Shown here piece by piece: positions 57,931-64,000 of a stretch of DNA of 64,000 bases (positions within the stretch are counted from its first letter, which is position 1; every line of letters starts with the position of its first letter). Origin of the DNA: Sphingorhabdus sp. EL138 (GTDB lineage Bacteria > Pseudomonadota > Alphaproteobacteria > Sphingomonadales > Sphingomonadaceae); NCBI RefSeq assembly GCF_945882965.1, contig NZ_CAMCWY010000006.1, forward strand, positions 52,936 through 116,935. Reading direction: 5' to 3'. Below the pieces are notes generated by a model, which saw only the letters and a list, made by a program, of their open reading frames with translations, was not told where the DNA came from and ran no database searches. The translations under genes and the position numbers were made by a program.

Positions 57931-59080
57931 AAGCCCGGATATCACGGAAATCCGCCGTGCAGTGCAGGCATTATGTGCGGAGTTTCCCGGCGAATACTGG
58001 CGGGAAAAAGACCAAACCCGTGCCTATCCGGGTGAATTTGTCGATGCGCTGACGAAAGCGGGGTTTCTCGCCGCCCTGATCCCGGAAGCTTATGGTGGTT
58101 CGGGGCTAAAGCTTGATGCCGCAGCTGTGATCATGGAAGAGATTCAGGCAGCCGGCTGCAATGGTGCATCGGCCCACGCACAGATGTATATCATGAACAC
58201 GTTGTTGAGATATGGCAGCGAAGAACAGAAGCAGGAGTATCTGCCACGTATTGCAACAGGAGAGCTACGTCTGCAGGCCTTTGGTGTTTCTGAACCAACC
58301 AGCGGCACGGACACGCTTTCGTTGCGGACTGTCGCTGTGCGGGACGGTGACGAATATGTCATCAATGGCCAGAAGATCTGGACCAGTCGTGCGGAATATT
58401 CTGACCTAATGATGTTGCTGGCACGCACGACCCCGCGTGAAGAAGTGGCCAGCAAGACCGAAGGGCTCTCCATCTTCTTGGTTGATATGCGCAAAGTGGT
58501 CGGGAACGGCATGACCATCAAGCCGATCCGTACGATGATGAATCATTCAACAACCGAAGTGTTCTTTGACGATATGCGGATTCCAGCGTCTGCACTGATC
58601 GGTGAGGAAAGCAAGGGGTTCCGCTATATTCTCTCGGGCATGAATGCAGAGCGCATATTGATTGCTGCGGAATGCATTGGTGACGCCAAATGGTTTATCA
58701 AAAAAGCGAGCGACTACGCCAGCGAGCGCAATGTTTTTGGCCGCGCGATCGGTCAGAATCAGGGCGTCCAATTTCCTATCGCCCGTTGCTATGCGCAAAT
58801 GTGCGCGGCGGAGTTAATGGTGCATCATTCGGCACAAGTGTTTGATGCAGGTGGTAATCCTGGCGCAGAAGCCAATATGGCTAAGCTGCTGGCATCCGAA
58901 GCAAGTTGGGCTGCTGCGGATATGTGCGTCCAAACCCATGGTGGCTTTGGTTTTGCCGAAGAATATGACGTCGAACGCAAATTCCGTGAAGCACGTCTTT
59001 ACACCGTTGCCCCGATCAGCACGAACCTGATCCTAAGTTATCTTGCCGAGCATGTTCTCGGTCTTCCCCGCAGCTATTAA
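57923..59080 (+). CDS. Acyl-CoA dehydrogenase lacking the usual C-terminal catalytic Glu
   Basis: A 385-residue acyl-CoA dehydrogenase: FGVSEPTSGTDTLSLRT, YVINGQKIWTSRAEYSD, RNVFGRAIGQNQ and VQTHGGFGFAEEYDVER. Where most members have EGT with the catalytic glutamate, this one reads TVAPISTNLILSYLAEH. Either another acidic residue (for example in MNAERILIAAE, near the isovaleryl-CoA dehydrogenase position) acts as base, or it has a partner or an altered role. The gene pair 57923/59095 could encode two subunits. Confidence 0.87.
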   Translation: MSESPDITEIRRAVQALCAEFPGEYWREKDQTRAYPGEFVDALTKAGFLAALIPEAYGGSGLKLDAAAVIMEEIQAAGCNGASAHAQMYIMNTLLRYGSEEQKQEYLPRIATGELRLQAFGVSEPTSGTDTLSLRTVAVRDGDEYVINGQKIWTSRAEYSDLMMLLARTTPREEVASKTEGLSIFLVDMRKVVGNGMTIKPIRTMMNHSTTEVFFDDMRIPASALIGEESKGFRYILSGMNAERILIAAECIGDAKWFIKKASDYASERNVFGRAIGQNQGVQFPIARCYAQMCAAELMVHHSAQVFDAGGNPGAEANMAKLLASEASWAAADMCVQTHGGFGFAEEYDVERKFREARLYTVAPISTNLILSYLAEHVLGLPRSY

Positions 59081-59094
59081 CGCAAGGATACGCC

Positions 59095-60261
59095 ATGAAT
59101 TTCGAACTCGCTGAAGAGCATAAAATGCTCAAAGACCTAACCCGAAAATTTGTGGAATCCCAGCTTATGCCGTTAGAAAGCATTGTGCTAGCCCGCGAGA
59201 CAGAGGGCAAAGGCAGTTATCTGACCATAGACGAACAGGCGCGTGTTGATCTCGTGTCAAAGGATTTAGGACTGTGGGGTCTGGATGCGCCGGAGGAAGT
59301 GGGCGGGATGAACCTGCCGATGGTTGCCATGGTTGGTGTTGGCGAAGAACTTGGACGGACCGTCACCCCATACACAATCCCGCCAGATTCGCCCAATTTG
59401 CGCATGATGATGGCTGCTGCGGATGAAAAGCAGCGCGAACATTATCTGGCGCCTTATGTGCGCGGCGAGACCATCTCTGCTATTGGTATATCGGAACCGG
59501 GCGCTGGAGCCGACCCGCAATTGATGAAAACCACCGCCGTTCAGGATGGAGACGACTGGATTATCAACGGCCGCAAAATCTGGATCACAAAGGCGGACGA
59601 GGCCGATTTCACCATATTGATGGCCGTGACGGACAAAAATACCGAAGGCCGAAACGGCATGTCGGCATTTCTGGTGGACCGTGAAACACCGGGCTTTAAT
59701 GTCTTGCGCAAAATTCCGATGATCGACGGCACCGCGACCTATGAAATTGCGCTCGATGATTGCCGCGTTCCGGGATGGAAATTGCTTGGCAAACGCGGAC
59801 AGGGGTTTTTGCCTATGCAAGTCCGGTTGGGCACAAGGCGGATAGAAATGGCGTCTTGGTCGATTGGCATGGCGCAGCGGGCGCTTGATATGATGATCGC
59901 ATACGCGCCGCAACGCGTGACATTTGGCAAACCATTATCGTCACGCCAAACGGTGCAGAATTGGGTCTCAGATGCCGCCACGCGGATTCACGCCATGCGG
60001 TTGATGACATATGACTGCGCGTGGAAAATGGATGAGGGGCATGATACCCGTCAAGAAATTTCGATGATCAAATCCTATTGTACCGAAACTGCCTATGACA
60101 TTGTCGACCATGCGATGCAGATGTTTGGCGGGATGGGCATGACGCGCGAAATGCCGCTATATCTGCTTTCCAACAAGTTGCGGACGATGCGCATTTATGA
60201 TGGGCCAAGCGAAATTCACAATTGGGTGGTCGCACGGGACTTGCTCGGAACGCGCGACTGA
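59095..60261 (+). CDS. Acyl-CoA dehydrogenase with Asp in the catalytic position
   Basis: A 388-residue acyl-CoA dehydrogenase: IGISEPGAGADPQLMKT, WIINGRKIWITKADEAD, RVTFGKPLSSRQ and MFGGMGMTREMP. The C-terminal active-site segment reads MRIYDGPSEIHNW, with Asp where medium-chain enzymes have Glu; the mammalian ACAD10/11 group also uses Asp. It starts 14 bases after the preceding dehydrogenase gene. The physiological substrate is unknown. Confidence 0.87.
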   Translation: MNFELAEEHKMLKDLTRKFVESQLMPLESIVLARETEGKGSYLTIDEQARVDLVSKDLGLWGLDAPEEVGGMNLPMVAMVGVGEELGRTVTPYTIPPDSPNLRMMMAAADEKQREHYLAPYVRGETISAIGISEPGAGADPQLMKTTAVQDGDDWIINGRKIWITKADEADFTILMAVTDKNTEGRNGMSAFLVDRETPGFNVLRKIPMIDGTATYEIALDDCRVPGWKLLGKRGQGFLPMQVRLGTRRIEMASWSIGMAQRALDMMIAYAPQRVTFGKPLSSRQTVQNWVSDAATRIHAMRLMTYDCAWKMDEGHDTRQEISMIKSYCTETAYDIVDHAMQMFGGMGMTREMPLYLLSNKLRTMRIYDGPSEIHNWVVARDLLGTRD

Positions 60262-60301
60262 ATTAGGCAACCAGACAATGATCGCCGGAGGAGGGCGCGT
60301 A

Positions 60302-61090
60302 ATGATGACGTATGAAACGATTACTTTGGATGTAACCGACAGGATCGCAACTATCACCCTCAACCGTCCCGAACGTATGAACGCGTGTTCGCTCGAAATG
60401 GCAGCGGAAATAAACGATGCCCTTTCCAATGATCTTGGCGATGCACGGTGTCTTGTCATTACGGGCACAGGGCGTGGCTTTTGTTCAGGCGCGGATCTCT
60501 CCGCACGCGGCGACCGATCGGTTACCCGGGGGGAGGGCAGCTACATCGCACTCACTCGGCATTATAACCCGTTGATGATGAACCTCGCGCGGCTGAATAT
60601 ACCCATCGTCACCGCGATCAACGGCGCGGCTGCGGGGGTTGGTTGCTCCATTGGTCTATGCGGCGATTTTGTTATCGTGGGTAAGTCAGGCTATTTCCTT
60701 CAGGCGTTTGTCAATATCGGCCTCGTCCCCGACGGTGGTGCATCATGGATGCTACCCCGCTTGGTGGGCAAAGCGCGCGCGACGGAAATGATGTTGCTCG
60801 GTGAGAAAATCAGCGGTGAAAAAGCGGCTGATTGGGGTATGATCTACAAATGCGTGGAAGATGAAGCATTGCACACAGAAGCCCGCGCACTTGCGACGCG
60901 GCTCGCCAACGGCCCGACGGTGGCCTATGCGGTGATGCGCAAAAATATTTTAACCGCGCTGGAAAACTCTTACGCTGAACAATTGCTCGCTGAAGCCGAA
61001 GGGCAACGGATTGCTGGTAATACCGGCGATGCAAAAGAAGGTTCGCTGGCCTTCATAGAAAAGCGCAAAGCAGGTTTTACCGGGCAATGA
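60302..61090 (+). CDS. Enoyl-CoA hydratase/isomerase family protein
   Basis: A 262-residue crotonase-fold protein. The oxyanion-hole segments are GRGFCSGADLSA and NGAAAGVGCSIGLCGDF, and the catalytic region is FVNIGLVPDGGASWMLPRLVG. Only the second of the two classical catalytic glutamates has a possible counterpart; the position reads PDGGASW, as in isomerase-like members of the PaaG group, so double-bond isomerisation is an alternative to hydration. ATG 60302 has GGAGGAGGG upstream; earlier in-frame codons overlap the dehydrogenase gene. It is the last gene of the operon. Confidence 0.87.
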   Translation: MMTYETITLDVTDRIATITLNRPERMNACSLEMAAEINDALSNDLGDARCLVITGTGRGFCSGADLSARGDRSVTRGEGSYIALTRHYNPLMMNLARLNIPIVTAINGAAAGVGCSIGLCGDFVIVGKSGYFLQAFVNIGLVPDGGASWMLPRLVGKARATEMMLLGEKISGEKAADWGMIYKCVEDEALHTEARALATRLANGPTVAYAVMRKNILTALENSYAEQLLAEAEGQRIAGNTGDAKEGSLAFIEKRKAGFTGQ

Positions 61091-61164
61091 GACGTGGTGG
61101 CAAGCTGATCTGAACGGGCTGGTGGTTGCAAGCTGTGCCCTCTTGTCCGTCAACGCCCAATATT

Positions 61165-61320
61165 GCGATGTGCCTAGTAGGCGTGCAGGTATGCGGTGCC
61201 GTCGGTTAGGGCAAATAGACTTCCTGCAACCCATCATGGTCGTAATCGGCGGCGGCAAGTACTTTGCTGATGTTTTCGATGTTGAGGTCGATGCACCTTT
61301 TACCCTTGACGATCCTCAAA
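61165..61320 (-). pseudogene. Remnant of a calcium-binding-type coding sequence
   Basis: On the minus strand a frame reads IDLNIENISKVLAAADYDHD and then GLQEVYLP before a stop. A one-base shift restores ALTDGTAYLHAY before another stop. The acidic DYDHDG and the TDGTAYLHAY segment resemble pieces I recall from calcium-binding repeat proteins of sphingomonads. No start or complete gene is present. It lies head-to-head with the large RTX gene. Confidence 0.35.
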
Positions 61321-61365
61321 GCGATGATTAAAAAACTGAGATACTAGTTCAAAAGCCTTCTTACA

Positions 61366-64000
61366 ATGTTTGTACAGATGATGCAAAAAACTGATTTCAT
61401 TGTAAATTCCACCCCAATCGGCGCCTTTTATAGTCCGTGGGCTCCCTCGGTTGCGACGCTTCCCGATGGAACCTCACTTATAGCTTGGGTCAGCTACAAT
61501 AGCACGACAAGCACGGACTGTGAGATTCGTGCTCGTTGGATCGGTGCAGACGGCCAACCACTTGGCGATGACTTCTCGGTCAACACGACCACACAAGAAT
61601 TTCAGTGGCAGCCAACTGTTACTGCGACCGCCAGTGGGAAAGTGTTTCTCGCCTGGGACAGCGGCGATGGTAGTGACGGGGACGGTGTCGGAGTACGCGG
61701 CGTTCTCCTTGATCCGCTTGACCGCGTTCCCCCGGCCGATTTTTTGATCAATCAGCCGGCGGTTGGCGAAGGTATATATAATGGACAGAATAACCAGCAG
61801 GACGTTTCCCTCACTCCGCTTGCGGATGGCCGTGTATTCGCTAGTTGGACCAGCTACGACGGCAGCGATGGTGATGGCTATGCAATCCGCGGGCGTTTTT
61901 TCACGTCTGTCGGGACACCTACTGGCAATGACTTCCTGATCAACCAGGCGGGCAAAGGTGCACAATATAGCCCGAGTTCGACCGTGCTCACGGATGGACG
62001 CATTCTTGTCACTTATTTAAGTACCAGCTACACAGACGGCACTAGTAGCCTTCTAGGCCGTATTGTTGGCCCCGACGGGGCTACGCAGGCGAGCGAACTC
62101 GCTATAAGCAGCACATCTGCTGTCTGGACATATTCTGCCGAAGTCACCGCACTCACGGACGGTGGCGCGCTTGTAGTGTGGTTCCAGTCCGGTCCGCGCA
62201 TCGACGATCCCGAAGGTGGGAATCCGAGTTACGGCCCTGGCACCGTGCGGGCTCGCGTAATCGGCAGTGATGGCCAGGCAAAAGGCGCCAACTTCGCGGT
62301 TAATTCAACGGCGCTCGACTTTTCCTACGCCAAGCCCGCCTTAACGAGCCTCGTTGATGGTCGAGTACTCGTAGTCTGGCATTCGGGCGACAGTGGCGAC
62401 GGTGATCCGGGCTCCCTTCGTGGCCGTATGATCGGAGCTGATGGGACGCTTATCGAAACAGACTTCGTGATCAACACCACACCAATCAACAATCAATCCT
62501 CCCCAGCATTATCCGCGCTTGATGATGGCCGTGTTCTGATTAGTTGGACAAGCGATGACGCTATGACTGCGGGTCCTGTCACCCGCGCGATCGTCATAAG
62601 CCCTAGCATTGGAACCGCTGCCGCAGATCGGATCACGGGTTCGTCGGTTCAGGACATCCTAATGGGCCTAAGCGGCAACGACCTCCTCGTGGGCGCGGGC
62701 GGCGACGACCAGTTGATGGGCGGAGATGGCGCAGACGAGCTTATAGGTGGCGATGGCAACGACACGGTAGATGCGGGCTCGGGCGACGACCTGATCGTCG
62801 GCGGCGATGGTGCCGGCAACGATATTTATGACGGTGGCTCGGGTATCGATACGGTTAGATATATAAGCTCCAAGGCCGGTATCACCGTGGACCTTAGCGC
62901 AGGCAGCGCGGCCTCGACGGCAGGAAGCGATGCGGCGGGTATCGGCACAGACCAACTATCGGGTATCGAGAACATCATTGCGGGCAATTATGCAGATAAC
63001 CTGGTGGGTTCAGGCCTGGCGAACCGCATCGAGGGCATGGACGGTAACGATACGATCGATGGTCGCGGTGGTGCAGACACTCTGATTTCCGGGGGTGGAG
63101 ATGATAATTTGACCGGCGGCGCGGGCAATGATGATCTCAATGGGGGCAGCGGCACAGATACGGCATCATTCGCTGGCCGCCGCTCGGAATATTCGATCGT
63201 TGTAACAGCAACCGGTTACGTGATCACGGATAATTTGGGACGTGATGGCGTCGATACGCTGAGCAATATCGAGAGGCTCTCATTTGCCGATCAGGTGGTT
63301 GCGTTAATAGCCGATACAGCCCCGACCGTCTCCTCGATCGCGTACGGCACGAACGACGGAAAGCTGTCGGTGGGTGAGTTAGTGACGCTGAACGTTACCC
63401 TGAGCGGAGCGGTTAATGTGACCGGCACGCCAACCATTGCTTTGGCAAACGGAGGTATAGCAACGTATATAGGTGGCACCGGCACCAGCATGCTTACCTT
63501 TAGCTATACACCAGCCGCCGGTCAGGACACCGCAGACCTTGCGACTGCTGTGAGCAATGCGCTTACCGGTACGATCAAGGACCTTCCCGGCTATGGAATC
63601 ACCGCTGCAGGCTTCAACGGCGTTAATCCTAACGGCACGCTTGCCGTAGATGTGACAGCTCCTACGGTCTCGACCTTCACGCCCACTGACGGCTTGACTG
63701 GTGTTGCGGTGGGTTCCAACATCGCGCTGACCTTCTCCGAGGCCATCGTGCGTGGTACAGGCACGATCACGCTGCGCTCAGGCTCAGCCACCGGCACCAT
63801 CGTCGAGAGCTTTAATGCTGCCACCAGCAACCGCCTGACCGTGTCAGATAAAACACTCACCATTGACCCAACCAGCGATCTTGCCCTTAACACTCAGTAT
63901 TTTGTGGTGTTCACATCGGGCAACATCAAAGACACAGCAGGCAACAACTACGCCGGCACCAGCACATACGACTTCAGAACGGTCAACATCATAAATGGCA
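61366..64000 (+). CDS. Large RTX/Ig-like secreted protein (5' part)
   Basis: The frame is open from ATG 61366 (in-frame TAG at 61345) to the right edge, at least 878 codons. No clear ribosome site precedes it; ATGs at 61378 and 61381 are alternatives. Residues 1-420 hold seven repeats of 55-66 residues centred on a DG (residues 34, 90, 154, 210, 265, 331, 387), followed by W-S or W-D patterns, like a seven-bladed propeller. Residues about 434-610 hold glycine/aspartate RTX nonapeptides (GGDGADELI, GGDGNDTVD, GGAGNDDLN), then a TDTASFAGRRSEYSI unit. Two Ig-like domains follow (LSVGELVTLNVTLSGAV; FTPTDGLTGVAVGSNIALTF). There is no signal peptide, consistent with type I secretion by a C-terminal signal lying outside the window. 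Confidence 0.85.
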   Translation, partial: MFVQMMQKTDFIVNSTPIGAFYSPWAPSVATLPDGTSLIAWVSYNSTTSTDCEIRARWIGADGQPLGDDFSVNTTTQEFQWQPTVTATASGKVFLAWDSGDGSDGDGVGVRGVLLDPLDRVPPADFLINQPAVGEGIYNGQNNQQDVSLTPLADGRVFASWTSYDGSDGDGYAIRGRFFTSVGTPTGNDFLINQAGKGAQYSPSSTVLTDGRILVTYLSTSYTDGTSSLLGRIVGPDGATQASELAISSTSAVWTYSAEVTALTDGGALVVWFQSGPRIDDPEGGNPSYGPGTVRARVIGSDGQAKGANFAVNSTALDFSYAKPALTSLVDGRVLVVWHSGDSGDGDPGSLRGRMIGADGTLIETDFVINTTPINNQSSPALSALDDGRVLISWTSDDAMTAGPVTRAIVISPSIGTAAADRITGSSVQDILMGLSGNDLLVGAGGDDQLMGGDGADELIGGDGNDTVDAGSGDDLIVGGDGAGNDIYDGGSGIDTVRYISSKAGITVDLSAGSAASTAGSDAAGIGTDQLSGIENIIAGNYADNLVGSGLANRIEGMDGNDTIDGRGGADTLISGGGDDNLTGGAGNDDLNGGSGTDTASFAGRRSEYSIVVTATGYVITDNLGRDGVDTLSNIERLSFADQVVALIADTAPTVSSIAYGTNDGKLSVGELVTLNVTLSGAVNVTGTPTIALANGGIATYIGGTGTSMLTFSYTPAAGQDTADLATAVSNALTGTIKDLPGYGITAAGFNGVNPNGTLAVDVTAPTVSTFTPTDGLTGVAVGSNIALTFSEAIVRGTGTITLRSGSATGTIVESFNAATSNRLTVSDKTLTIDPTSDLALNTQYFVVFTSGNIKDTAGNNYAGTSTYDFRTVNIING

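Noticed and set aside
61122..61331. 69-residue plus-strand frame between the crotonase and RTX genes
   Set aside because: No recognisable protein and no ribosome site; the minus-strand remnant explains the region better.

Overview
The window looks like a chromosomal segment of an alphaproteobacterium, most likely a sphingomonad of the Sphingopyxis/Sphingorhabdus type. The evidence is the moderate-to-high GC content, 5-aminolevulinate synthase (the alphaproteobacterial route to heme), an archaeal/eukaryal-type ProRS, a PdhC-Lpd pair without E1 beside it, spermidine synthesis through carboxyspermidine, and small palindromic repeats of the kind scattered through sphingomonad genomes. No rRNA, tRNA, CRISPR array, insertion sequence or prophage was seen. 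The layout is core metabolism, with two accessory-looking stretches at the right end.

Layout. 1-10 kb: acyl-CoA synthetase; a minus-strand UDG-like/lytic transglycosylase/MoaB string; ETF-ubiquinone oxidoreductase; ispE, N-formylglutamate amidohydrolase and ilvD. 10-16 kb: a TrmA/RlmD-type methyltransferase, two MAPEG proteins, and a three-gene polyamine block (ornithine/lysine decarboxylase, carboxynorspermidine decarboxylase, carboxynorspermidine synthase). 16-31 kb: threonine dehydratase-like enzyme, hemA with a possible coupled 31-residue ORF in front, murI, plsY, dprA, topA, the lepB-rnc-era operon, pgi, gor, a GST and trhO. 31-41 kb: a propionyl-CoA to succinyl-CoA block (pccB, epimerase, methylmalonyl-CoA mutase, bioB, a DUF1330 gene, pccA), then an MHS-family transporter and alr. 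41-49.6 kb: phaR, proS, rnr, a universal stress protein, pdhC and lpd. 49.8-51.6 kb: a secreted amidohydrolase and a small exported protein of unknown function.

51.9-61.1 kb is a tight eight-gene catabolic operon: four acyl-CoA dehydrogenases, a class III CoA-transferase, a thiolase, an HTD2-type hydratase and an enoyl-CoA hydratase. Three of them read as (2S)-methylsuccinyl-CoA dehydrogenase, mesaconyl-CoA C1-C4 CoA transferase and mesaconyl-C4-CoA hydratase. Together they would take methylsuccinyl-CoA to citramalyl-CoA. That mixes a step of the ethylmalonyl-CoA pathway with steps of the 3-hydroxypropionate bicycle, and it is the best candidate here for an undescribed pathway. 61.4 kb to the right edge is the start of a large RTX/Ig-like secreted protein with seven N-terminal repeats that look like a beta-propeller.

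A second theme is repeats. Three intergenic families of small inverted repeats occur. Related palindromes are also inserted in frame inside genes: a 140-bp element with 27-bp perfect arms in the linker of methylmalonyl-CoA mutase, and a 113-bp element plus a shorter hairpin in the two linkers of pdhC. These repeats now supply protein linker sequence.
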